A stretch of DNA of 64,000 bases, taken from assembly GCA_963682175.1 (NCBI GenBank), contig OY821775.1, positions 37,756,053-37,820,052 of the forward strand. Direction: 5' to 3'. A model generated the notes under the pieces. The model did not search any database. It saw only the letters and a list, made by a program, of their open reading frames with translations, and had not been told where the DNA came from. Below are positions 25,201-34,635 of the stretch, piece after piece. The DNA comes from Triglochin maritima. Lineage: Eukaryota; Streptophyta; Magnoliopsida; Alismatales; Juncaginaceae. The first letter of the stretch is position 1. The number at the start of each line of letters is the position of its first letter. A program made the translations under genes and the position numbers.

Positions 25201-27375
25201 AATACTAATTGGTATTCGGATATTATCCGAAATTGAATATATATATATATATTATAATTAATTTTCGAATCAAAATTTTCGAATACTAAATTTTCGTATT
25301 AAAATTTTCGAATACTAAATTGTGTATTTGACTATGTATTTGAATAATTCGGATAATTCGGATAATTCGAATTTTAAATAGCTTGTATCCGAATTCGTAT
25401 CCGAATTCTAATTGGTAATTTTTTTAAACCATATTCGTATCCGAAATTAAATTGGTAACATTGAACTTACCAAATACCAACTAAATAGAAATTTTCGAAT
25501 CGGATACTCGGATACTTGGTAACCATTTGCACCCCTAAACATGAGTTTACGCTATACAATAATTCAAATATCTTACCTTCCTTGGCTTTCATATTTGTGA
25601 ATCATGATCTGTTAATATGAACTTTAATATTTTGGTTGCTTAAGAAAGTGTACAAAATTTAAGCGTTGAAAAAAGTAGAACCTTAGAAATAAGAACAGAA
25701 GAAGAATTGGGTCTTGCAGAGAGATGACCCTATTCAAGCTCTGGAATCAAATAGACTCAGTCTAGATAACAAAAAATGGGATTATGTGAAACATAAAATT
25801 TTAATCAATTAATCATTGACATGGTGCTACTGCTAACGCAACCACAAGACCCCCAACAACTATGCTAACATAAATCACACAAGTAACAGAAACAAGAAAA
25901 ATATCATTGTCAAGTGAACCACTGAAGTTATTTCCGAGTTTTGCTTACGAGAAAATAGGAAACGAGCTTTCCAAAAAGAAGGAAATGAAATTTATCAGCT
26001 AAACAGTCCTGTATTTCCGTAATCAATCTCATACAAATAAGCAACATCCAGAAGCATAAAATTTTAATCAATTAATCATTGACATGGTGCTACTGCTAAC
26101 GCAACCACAAGACCCCCAACAACTATGCTAACATAAATCGCACAAGTAACAGAAACAAGAAAAATATCATTGTCAAGTGAACAACTGAAGTTATTTCCAA
26201 GTTTTGCTTACGAGAAAATAGGAAATGAGCTTTCCAAAAAGAAGGAAATGAAATTTATCAGCTAAACAGTCCTGTATTTCCGTAATCAATCTCATACAAA
26301 TAAGCAACATCCATAAGCATAAAATTTTAATCAATTAATCATTGACATGGTGCTACTGCTAACGCAACCACAAGACCCCCAACAACTATGCTAACATAAA
26401 TCGCACAAGTAACAGAAACAAGAAAAATATCATTGTCAAGTGAACAACTGAAGTTATTTCCAAGTTTTGCTTACGAGAAAATAGGAAATGAGCTTTCCAA
26501 AAAGAAGGAAATGAAATTTATCAGCTAAACAGTCCTGTATTTCCGTAATCAATCTCATACAAATAAGCAACATCCTGAAGCTCACCCACTGCCTACACCC
26601 ACATTCATCTACACACTCATACTTTCGTAGTACGGAAATTGACTCTAAGAATGCAATTCCTTACCGAATTTGCTACCACAAAACATTCTCATTAAGTATA
26701 TGCGCAAAATACAATACAGACTAACACACTACGATCTAAAAAACAAGAAAATATACATGAAAATCCATCTAACATACTAAATTACAATGCGAAAACAAGA
26801 AATTACTATGTTCAAATACAAAATTCGAAAACCATTTGACAATCACAAAACAAAACTAAAAGTTCACTTAACCAGAGGAATCCTTACCCATAAACAGTAA
26901 CCCACTCTTCCTCGTCCAAGTCCCCGAGCAACACGCTACTCCGCTGCACCTCCGGCCTTACAACCTCCCTCGGCGACGGCAACACAACCAACGCCCCATT
27001 CTCAACCACCCCATCAGCTGGCGACCCCTTCTCCTTCTCCCTCTCCCCGCCCCCTCCGCTCTTCTCCGGCGACCACCAGCTGCCACTCCCGGGCGTCTCC
27101 CTCCCCCCGGCGGGGACCGGGGAAGGGGAGGGGGAGAGAGGGATGTCCCCGAGGCCGGTGTCGGGGGAGAAGTCAGCGCGGTCGTCGAGGGTGAAGACGG
27201 GGGGAGGGGGGAGATCAGTGGCGCCGAAGTTGTCCTTCCAGAGGGCGGAGACGGCAGCGGCCTGGCCGGGGGTCACGAACTTGGTCCGGTGGGAAGGTAT
27301 TGGGGACGCGATGTCGCGGTAGAAATGGGACTGCCGGCCGCCGGAGCGGGAGGGGAGACTTGCCGGAGAGGTCAT
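22280..27375 (-). CDS. NUP35: Nuclear pore protein NUP35 (MPPN/RRM-like domain), three exons
   Basis: A scaffold nucleoporin linking the inner ring of the nuclear pore to the envelope. Exons 27375-26888, 23799-23688 and 22609-22280 join in frame to 309 aa, near the roughly 330 aa known for plant NUP35. Exon 1 gives a low-complexity Pro/Ser/Gly-rich N-terminus with TPGQAAAVSALWKDNFG and ends in DLDEEEWVTVYG. Exons 2 and 3 complete the RRM-like fold: TNLVLREFEKCG, HVFGPRDANWMHILYQ, SRYDAQKALAKDGLQL, ALIVGVKPLDP. The C-terminus, VFSKAMDLMFGL, is an amphipathic tail of the sort that contacts membrane. Splice sites are GG|GTAAGG, TTGCAG, CAG|GTGCTT and CATCTAG. Intron 1 (3.1 kb) holds two MITEs and a tandem triplication. 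The call is firm. Confidence 0.92.
23020..23115. repeat. SINE-like fragment
   Basis: The phrase ACAACAACAAAGCCTTTAAT, followed by a CTAGTTGGGGTAGGC stretch, resembles the AACAAAGCCTTA..GGGGTCGGC signature I associate with dispersed plant short repeats. Family and boundaries are not determined. It lies in intron 2 of NUP35. Confidence 0.3.
24074..24257. mobile_element. Small MITE with inverted ends CTAGTGAGCCC
   Basis: CTAGTGAGCCCAGGGCT at the left is mirrored by AGCCATGGGCTCACTAG at the right, with further complementarity inward (TTTAAGCCCC against GGGGCTTAAA). About 184 bp, in intron 1 of NUP35. AT-rich flanks hide the duplication, so the superfamily is unresolved. Confidence 0.65.
25051..25537. 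mobile_element. hAT MITE with 8-bp TSD AACATGAG
   Basis: Termini TAGGGGTGCA and TGCACCCCTA are perfect 10-bp inverted repeats, flanked by AACATGAG (25043-25050 and 25538-25545). The interior is packed with ATCCGAATTCGAATCCGAA motifs. 487 bp, non-coding, in intron 1 of NUP35. Confidence 0.9.
25792..26575. repeat. 263-bp unit repeated three times in tandem
   Basis: Copies start with CATAAAATTTTAATCAATTA at 25792, 26055 and 26318, each 263 bp and nearly identical; copies 2 and 3 share variants that copy 1 lacks (AATCGCACAAG, GAACAACTGAAG), so the second duplication was from copy 2 or 3. It lies in intron 1 of NUP35, 0.3 kb from exon 1. Confidence 0.92.
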
Positions 27376-27415
27376 GGGTTTGCGGGAGGGAATTCGAATT
27401 CTGGGTGGGATTGGA

Positions 27416-27424
27416 AAACCCTAA
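27416..27424. promoter_or_regulatory. Telo-box motif upstream of NUP35
   Basis: AAACCCTAA lies 41 bp upstream of the NUP35 start codon, in the leader or promoter. Telo-boxes are common near plant genes active in dividing cells; a function here is inferred. Confidence 0.35.
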
Positions 27425-27861
27425 GCCCCTTGTTTGTTTGGGTAAATTAGAGCTACACCCCTAAACTTTGTTGCGTATCTGTTTAACCTCACTTATATCC
27501 AGAACAAAAATCGGGTATTGTTAATAATAATCCCATTTTCACCGCCATGCTTAGTGGAAATGAACTCACTATTACACCCAGTCGATAGACACTCACATTC
27601 CCTTCCTCCAGAAGGTGTTGACATCTATTATGTTCTTCTTGAGGAACTTTATTTGTCTATAGGCAAGCTTGTTACGACTATTTGTGTCGTTGTGCCTTCT
27701 GTCAAAAAGAAGAGAATGTTAGGATCTATTGTTACTTTAAAAGGGGTCAAAAAACAATTCTATAGATTCATTTCAAAGCTAATAGCAATTAACAAGGTAA
27801 TACAGAGAAACATCAAGTAGCCAACAAAACAAAGAGAGAGAAAGATTTTCATAGTAATTTG
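27425..27861. other. NUP35 upstream region
   Basis: AT-rich presumed promoter of NUP35. A phrase typical of MITE ends (CTACACCCCTAAACTTTG, near 27452) suggests an eroded element. No coding sequence is recognised. Confidence 0.35.
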
Positions 27862-28649
27862 GTCGACTCCTCAACTTCTTCTTTTTTTGTGACCAGGGAA
27901 CTCACCAAACCACCGCCTTTTGGACACCAATCAGGCTACAAACCCCGGGATTCGTGGGATCCACCCCTTTTATTACCCTCTGCCGAACCAAATCTCACTC
28001 ACCGTAATAGGGGCTAGAAGCACCTAAGGAGACTCGAACCCGTGACCTCACGTTTGTGAGGTTACGACCAGCTGAGTTACCCGGTGGGGGTGTAATGACC
28101 CTAACCTTGCTTAAGGTTCTAATGATGTTTAGGTGGCTAATGGTGGCTTTGCATGGGGATGGGAAGAGGGGGCTGCACTGTTGAAGAGGGATGGGCTGGA
28201 GGTGTGCGTGAATAGTGGGCTGGAGTGTAGGGTGATGGTGTGTGATGTTGGTGTGGTTGGAGAAAGGGGAAGCTCTCTCTCTCACGTTCTCTCATTCTCT
28301 CTTTTCCTTCCTTTCTTCATTCCTCCTCTCCACCCATTCCTTCCTTTTCCTTTGGGGCTCGAGCGGTGGTGGTGCGAGCAAGGTGCGCGAGGCAAGGGGC
28401 GTGTTGGGCGTTGGTGAAGGCGTGTGGAGGAGGACGTGAGTGAGATTGCGGCCCGGAGGCGTGGTAGTCGGAGCTCCGGTGTTCTTCATCGATCTTCAAA
28501 GAGAGGTATGCCAAGTTCTTGCATTAGAGGCCTATAGTGATCACCCACGTTGGGGTGATGTTTTGTGTTGGTCGGACGGGGAGGTCGGGGACCTCTTCGG
28601 CGTTGTTTCCGTGAGAAACCTCGACTAGCGCGAGGTGGAAGACGACCAA

Positions 28650-29133
28650 CGGTCGACCGGTCCCTTCGGGCGGTCGACCGAATGTAGTGTTTTTACCCGA
28701 CTTTAACCTTCACCGGTCGAACGATGCCTTTCGGCGGTCGACCGGTAGTGCGTATTTGCTGGTGAGTTGGGGCTCTCTGTCTGTTTTCGGTCGACCGGTT
28801 CCTTGGGTCGTTCGACCGGAACTTAAGTGCACTGATTTTCTATGCATGCTTGTGTCGACCGATTGTATGTTGCGTTCGACTGTTATATGACGTAGAATAA
28901 TAGGTTGACCCTGTAAGGTTTCGGTCGACCGAGACCCCTGAGTCGGTCGACCGATAGATTGATTTTGATTTTGACCAGACTCCGGATTTTGACCTCGTTC
29001 GGTCGACCGGTTTTAGATCCTTGTTCGACCGTTGGGGATTGTGTTTTGAGCGCAGCGGTAGACCGTGTTAGGCGTACGGTCGACCGATTCCTTTCTGGAA
29101 CCGGTCGACCGAATCACCTCTTCCGGTCGACCG
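28650..29133. repeat. Array of eight CGGTCGACCG palindrome pairs
   Basis: Pair starts (first/second site): 28650/28671, 28714/28735, 28788/28809, 28852/28873, 28922/28944, 29000/29022, 29056/29077 and 29102/29124. Within-pair spacing is 21 or 22 bp in every pair; pair-to-pair spacing is 46-78 bp. First sites are mostly perfect CGGTCGACCG; second sites are often NGTTCGACCG. The sequence between sites is not conserved. Confidence 0.9.
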
Positions 29134-29654
29134 TTTGGGCCCAGGACAGAATTCCTGGTTCCACTTAGGATGCCAACTCTGTCCACGGAAACCCGTGTCC
29201 TCGCCTTGTGCGTGAGCCGGGAGGTGACGGTGGGCGCGTTATGCGTGTCTGCCCAGGGACCGCCGTGTGGAAGAGTGTGGGTGTCCGGAACGCGTCACCT
29301 CCATGTATGGATCGTGACTGTATCTGGTGGATCGTTTGACTCGCGTTAGAGTAGCAGCCTGAGGGATTGCGGATCCCATTGCTTCAGCAACACGCAACTG
29401 CCGACGGGTGTAGTGACTACCGGCCGATGGCTACGGAGGCACAGAGACTACCGGCCAGGATTGGCGACGGAGGTCCAGAGAGGTACCAGCCTATTGACGG
29501 CGATGGAGGTCGCGACCCTGCTCGTTTGGAGCCGGAGTTGGTGTTGCACGTGGAGCTCGTTGACCCTGCGGACTTCGGTTCGGATCTGTCGATTGTCTGG
29601 CCCTGTGTGTGGCGGATATGTTCGACTGGCCTTGATGGCAGTGATTGCATGTGT

Positions 29655-30230
29655 CGTGCGGCCTATGTGGCGGCGGTAGGGCCCCTGTGCGGCCTGTGTG
29701 GCGGCAGGGAGGATCGCGCGTAGCATGTGTGGTTGCGGCGATGGACTGCCGATGATGTGTTCCGGCAGGTAGCTCGACTGGGCACCTATCGAGTGATATC
29801 CTGTGCGGTCTGTGTGGCGCCGGTTGATGGACCGACCTGAGCGACGGCTCCGTTGGTGTGGTGGTGGACCACGATGTTTTCAGATCTGATTCTACCTTGC
29901 GCGGAAGTGCGAACGCCTCCTCACCGATCCCTTGGCTTGTGTAGTCGCGTGTGGGGATGTGTTGCGTACTGTCCGTTAGACCGTATGTGCCTACGGTAGG
30001 TCTCTACGAAGACCCGATGCTGGACCGTGCGGCCTGTGTGGCGACGGTGATGTTGACCGTGTAGCCTGTGTGGTACCGGTGGTTGTTTGGACCGTGCGGC
30101 CTGTGTGGCGGCGGTGAGGTTGGACTGTGCGGCCTGTGTGGCGACGGTGATGTTGCGGACCGTGGGGCCTATGTGGCAGCGGTGGCGATTGTAGACCGCG
30201 GGGCCTGTGTGGTAGCGGGAACGATCGCGG
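29655..30230. repeat. GC-rich minisatellite-like block
   Basis: Irregular repeats of GACCGTGCGGCCTGTGTGGC followed by GGCGGTG or GACGGTGATGTT, most regular at 30025-30220 with about 47-55 bp units. It lies inside the solo LTR, and open frames across it are a by-product of the repeat. Confidence 0.7.
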
Positions 30231-30674
30231 GACGGATGTCCAGTTTGGCCCTTGGTGGCAATGTTGTTTTACTGCTTTGTATTCCATGTCATGTTATACT
30301 AGTATGTTAAGGCATATAGGTGAGCTTGTCATACGGGGTTTCCTTATGGAAACTCAGGCATTGTTGTTGCATCTTTTTCAGGACCGCGTTAGGTTCCGGC
30401 GGGTGGTGACCGAGGGAGATTGCACTTTGGGACTGGATCCTGTCGTCTACCTACTTTAGGTTGTCGTGATTACATGTACCTTGTGTTTTGTGTTATGATG
30501 TAATCACTCTTTTGACAAACTCGTATTGTATTATGATGTACCAGACTTATTTATGTATTTCTTTCAGTAATGTCCTCACTCTTGATGGTTTTGTCCACGT
30601 GTTTCTCTTGATTTAAAAAGTTTAAATTTTCCGCTGTTCGGGGATGTTACAGGGGGTGTCGACTCCTCAACCTC

Positions 30675-31839
30675 GATTAGCCCCCGAGCCTCGGCTTGAG
30701 AATTCCTTAATCAAAACCTTTTGTGAGGAAATGCTTGATGTCATTATACCTAGGCTCGAACAACATTGATGTCTTTTCACCTACCGTGAAGTTGAGTTCC
30801 ACACAATGGAAGCTACAATACACTTGTTGCAAGGCCCCTATTATTGCCCTCCTTACTAGCAAGCTCCTCGATTAGTTGTATGAGACAAAAATATATCAAG
30901 ATCAAGAAAAACAATGTAGCCTAGGAGGTGGTGAAAAGAGTTAATATTGGATCTCTTAAGAACAATAAAAATTTCGTTTTACAATGGTGTGAGGAGAGGC
31001 CAAAGCTATGATGTGAGTCATATTTATTGGGAGAGGAGAATCGGACAAATATGAAAAAAGATTAGGCAAAACTCGATCAACAACAAAAATATATCGAACT
31101 CAAGTACATTGACCAGACGACTAGTCTAGCAAGCTGGAGTTCCAGAGAGCGAAACAGGTCAGGCGGTTATCGTCGTTGGAGTTTTTCAACGTAGAAACGC
31201 GAACGATCGGTTCCCGAAAGTGGGTGTGCTTTGACAGATCAAAAGCTTGACTTTCTGTATTATTTTTTGTTTGATTTTTAATCTAATAAATTTAATCTGA
31301 TGGAAAGTTGGTTGTTTCAAATAAAAGGTGATCTCGTGAAGGAAAATATTGTTAAATGACAACAATAGTTAAACGTGGAAATGATGATATCTCGTATATT
31401 TGGTTTTGCTGATAGAACTACGTGGTAAAAAAAATATCGAATATTTTAATAAAGTAAAAAGAGGATGTTAAAGGGAAATACAAGGGATCCAAAGAATCTC
31501 AACTACAAATACAATAACTCAATATTATTTTAGAGGAGGATTAGCCTTTCAACATTCGAAAATCTTGCAGCTTCTCAACCCACGAGTGTTTGAAGACTTA
31601 AGAAACTTAATTACAAGGTATTGCATAACTTGGTGTCTCCGACAAGAGAAAGACTAATTGTCGATAGCGACCTTATAAAAAAGAATATGGTTCCGATTCG
31701 TGTGGGTTTCAGATTCACGTAGTAGGTGAACTATTGATCAAAATATATGAAAAGAAGGTGTACTGAGAAAAATTAAATATGTTCAAAAACTTGCAAAACT
31801 ATTTTAATAATGTGTTATGTAAGATTTCTAATATTATAT
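30675..31839. other. No gene recognised
   Basis: Beyond the SINE duplication the sequence is AT-rich, with a short GC patch (GCCCCCGAGCCTCGGCTTGA near 30679) that may be eroded repeat. No exon, RNA gene or element end could be supported. Confidence 0.4.
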
Positions 31840-32360
31840 AGGGTTAATTACAGTTTGCCCTCCTAACTATGTTTTGATATCATTCTGCACTCCTGAATTT
31901 TCAAAATTGACAGTTACCCCACATGAACTTTCGTTTTGTAATAATTTGTCTCCCTAAACTTTAAAAATTCATAATTTAAACTCACATTCCCTCTTTTGTT
32001 TTACAATTTTTTTGTTGTATCCTTAATACACAACTAAACTTATATTTACGTGAAAGTTCGAATCGAAACGGATGTTAGATTTGGTTGGAATTTGGGTCAT
32101 TCAGTATCAATCGACACAAATTCCAACAATATCTGACATCTGTTTCGATCTAAACTTTCACATAAATATTGATTTAGGAGTGTACTAGGAATAAAACAAA
32201 AAAACGACAAATGTGGGTTCAAATTATGATTTTTTTAAGTCCAAAGGAACAAAGTGTTACAAAATGATAGGTTCAGAGGGGATAAATGTCAACTTTGAAA
32301 GTTCATAGGTGCGAAGTGATATCAAGACATAGTTCAGATGGACAAACTGTAATCAACCCT
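31840..32360. mobile_element. MITE with AGGGTTAATTACAG inverted ends
   Basis: AGGGTTAATTACAGTTTG at the left is mirrored by CAAACTGTAATCAACCCT at the right. Subterminal complementarity extends inward (TTGATATCATT against AGTGATATCAA). The AT-rich flanks (ATTATAT and TTATATA) look like a duplication that cannot be placed exactly. Probably Mutator-type; 520 bp, non-coding. Confidence 0.7.
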
Positions 32361-32431
32361 TTATATAACATGTTCCTGAGTGTAGAATTGTCTTTTTAAC
32401 TCTTAAACTTAAAACAACTTAATTTATTTTA

Positions 32432-33167
32432 GGGTTTTTTGCTTGGGTGCACCTCCCAGGAGACGTAATTGGCGACATGCATCTGTGTTTTCACAATTGT
32501 CTGTAGTGCACCTGTAAGTTGATCATAATTGTGCATATGCACATTTGTTGTTAGTGGGTCACATTTTGTTATCGTTTCCATTCAACACCTTAAGGTATTT
32601 TACAGATTAAACCTAAACAAAAATAAAAAACCAAAACACACTCTGATCTCGTCCACCTCCGACCTCACATTGTACGCCTCTGACCTCGCGTCCCACGTTG
32701 CCCAGTTCTCGTTCGACGACGTCGATGGCACCACCACCCGATGCAACGGCCCCGTCCGCGACCTTGTGGTCACGACTGAGAACATGCTCGAGGTGTACGT
32801 TGTCAGAGTGCAGGAGGAGGATGGGCGGTTGGGGCGAGGGTCGGAGCAGAGGCATGGGGGAGAGAAAGAGGGTCATGTTTAGGAGGAGGAAGAGCGTGTG
32901 GAAGAGGGTGGGAGTGTATTCTGGTTTTTTATGTTTTTTACTTTTTTATTTTTCTTTTTAATATTAAGGACATTTGTAATTTTATGATGTTTATTGCAAA
33001 ATTCCTAATGGTGTTGAAAGAAAATGGTGATGGAGTGGGACCCACTAACGACAGAGGTGCATATGCGCAATTAGAATCAACTTGTAGGTGCACTACAGAC
33101 AATAGTAAAAAAGTATGTGAATATAGCTAATTACATCTCCTGAGAGGTGCACCCAAGCAAAAAACCA
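32432..33167. mobile_element. Inverted-repeat element carrying a GC-rich captured fragment (Pack-type)
   Basis: Long inverted ends: GGTTTTTTGCTTGGGTGCACC against GGTGCACCCAAGCAAAAAACC (each 21 bp with spacer), continuing as TGTCTGTAGTGCACCTGTAAG against its inverse. Flanks TTATTTTA (32424-32431 and 33168-33175) fit an 8-9 bp duplication. Between the AT-rich ends lies a GC-rich island at 32640-32890 that reads open on the plus strand with SFDDVDGTTTRCNGPVRDL and VVTTENMLEVYVVRVQEEDG. That composition jump is what a captured host-gene exon looks like. The donor gene is unknown to me. Confidence 0.65.
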
Positions 33168-33266
33168 TTATTTTAACTAACATAGAGATGACTCAATTGG
33201 TCGTCTTGTGGTTCCTTACTTATCCAAAGATTGCAGTTCAATTCCCAAAAGTTGCAAAACAATTGG

Positions 33267-33981
33267 GGACTAGTTTGAATGTTTAGTTAAAGGAACTTTC
33301 AGGAACCAAAAGCTATAACAGGAGCCATTTTCTTACCCCACCTCTTGAAACACCATTTCCTCAGAAGATCTCAAGAAAGCTCTGAACTTGACGTTCCTCT
33401 TATCAAGAAACATCACTTCGTTGTAAAATATTATTTTACCCTTCGTCCCATCATTAAGTCCACCCAGAGAACCCTAATATCATTTGCAATTCCATCAACA
33501 TTTTCATATAAGAGGGTGCATGTGCACAATAAGGGACGTGACTGTCCCGTGAAGGCAATTGATGGAGAAGGGGAAACTTTTGTTAAAGGTAAAGTTGAGA
33601 AAAAAATAAATGAGGTCACGTATAGTAATACTAATGTAATTCAGCTTCAAATTAAGAATAACAAAGTTATAATCACTTTGATGTAATAATGCTGAACAGT
33701 AGGGTCATGTGTGCATGATGAATGAGGACATGACATGTCTTTTAGCAAAATCACAAAGGGAGTCATGGTAATTCTGACTATGACAATAGTGAATGTAAGC
33801 TAAAAATCGTGAAAAGCTCAGTAGTTGAGCTTTTTTCGTTTGGTGTAATTGTGTGCTTAGAAAAATGTACACATCATGTGAACCAAAATTTTCAAATTTC
33901 TGTTTGGATGCAACCAACAGTTTTTTCGTGACTCTAAGGCCCACTAAATACTACAAAAAACTACATCCAAACTGGTCCTAG
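33267..33981. mobile_element. Possible inverted-repeat MITE
   Basis: GGGACTAGTTTGAATG (33267) is mirrored imperfectly by CATCCAAACTGGTCCTA (to about 33981). No clear target duplication and no coding features. Low confidence. Confidence 0.35.
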
Positions 33982-34341
33982 GATTTTTCTTTGTTCACTT
34001 CTACGGATACTTATGTATGTTACATTTTCTCTATTAAAATAATAATAATAAGAGTAACAACTTAAATTAAAATTTAATTTTCAAAAAAAGAGACAAGAGT
34101 ATGGATGCACATTTGGTCATCTGCAATGTGAATGACTATATGCATGAGGACGACGACAACAACAATAATAATACTTAGAATTATAATTATGAATAAATTT
34201 TAATGTTGACATTCTCACGGAGAATTCTATTTTCTAACGTCACATTATTTTATAAGATAAATTAGTATTGTGACCACTTTCAAGTTTTCTTCTAGATGCG
34301 CTACTAATCATGGATTCCATACGGAAATCTTTTCATGTATG
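33982..34341. other. AT-rich flank of the copia nest
   Basis: Simple AT-rich sequence with short AAT/AAC tracts. This is the original target region into which the outer copia element inserted. Nothing else is recognised. Confidence 0.4.
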
Positions 34342-34635
34342 TAATCTGTTGGATTATTGAGTTGGGACTAGACCTATGAATAACTCAATTGAGTAAATCC
34401 AATGTTGAGTTGAAGATGAGAACTATTGTCCCATGTGTCATGTGTTCACCTCACTTTTAGTCCTACATTGGTGAATCTAAAAAGTTCGAGGATGTTGATA
34501 AACATCCTCTTCACTTGACCATTTGTAGGTGGAAAAAGAGTTGGAGAGAATTCTCCACACACACACACACACCCGCCGGTCCCTTCCGGTCCGGGCGAGG
34601 CGCTGCGGTAGGGGTTTAATTAACCGTAGAGCTCT

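Larger units (their letters stand above)
28091..30651 (+). mobile_element. Solo LTR, probably Ty3/gypsy, TSD GGGGG
   Basis: Starts TGTAATGACCC and ends GGGATGTTACA, an inverted TGTAA..TTACA pair typical of some gypsy LTRs, flanked by GGGGG (28086-28090 and 30652-30656). It is 2561 bp with no coding region. It carries CT-rich sequence (about 28270-28350), the palindrome array (28650-29133) and a GC-rich minisatellite. The LTR starting at 62800 has the same layout. Confidence 0.82.
27879..30657 (-). mobile_element. tRNA-derived SINE, split by a solo LTR
   Basis: On the minus strand: a head with a pol III A box (TAACTCAGCTGG, 28079-28068) and B box (GGGTTCGAGTC, 28041-28031), a body, and an A-rich tail at 27890-27879. 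It is flanked by a long duplication, GTCGACTCCTCAAC[T/C]TC, at 27862-27878 and 30658-30674. The head is interrupted at 28090 by the 2.56-kb LTR; the SINE itself is about 214 bp. The layout resembles plant Au-like SINEs, a family assignment by memory. Confidence 0.8.

Noticed and set aside
28026..28080. A possible minus-strand tRNA gene with A and B boxes
   Set aside because: There is no cloverleaf acceptor stem. The boxes belong to the head of a SINE that has an A-rich tail and a long target duplication.
28650..29133. CRISPR-like array reading of the regularly spaced repeats
   Set aside because: This is plant nuclear DNA, the repeats are 10-bp palindromes in pairs, and no cas-like genes are present.
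29065..29726. Several overlapping 80-118 aa frames on both strands
   Set aside because: They follow the GC-rich composition and minisatellite of a solo LTR; stops are rare there for compositional reasons.
33345..33686. A 113-aa plus-strand frame as a host gene
   Set aside because: No recognisable domain or splice context, and it lies in a probable MITE.
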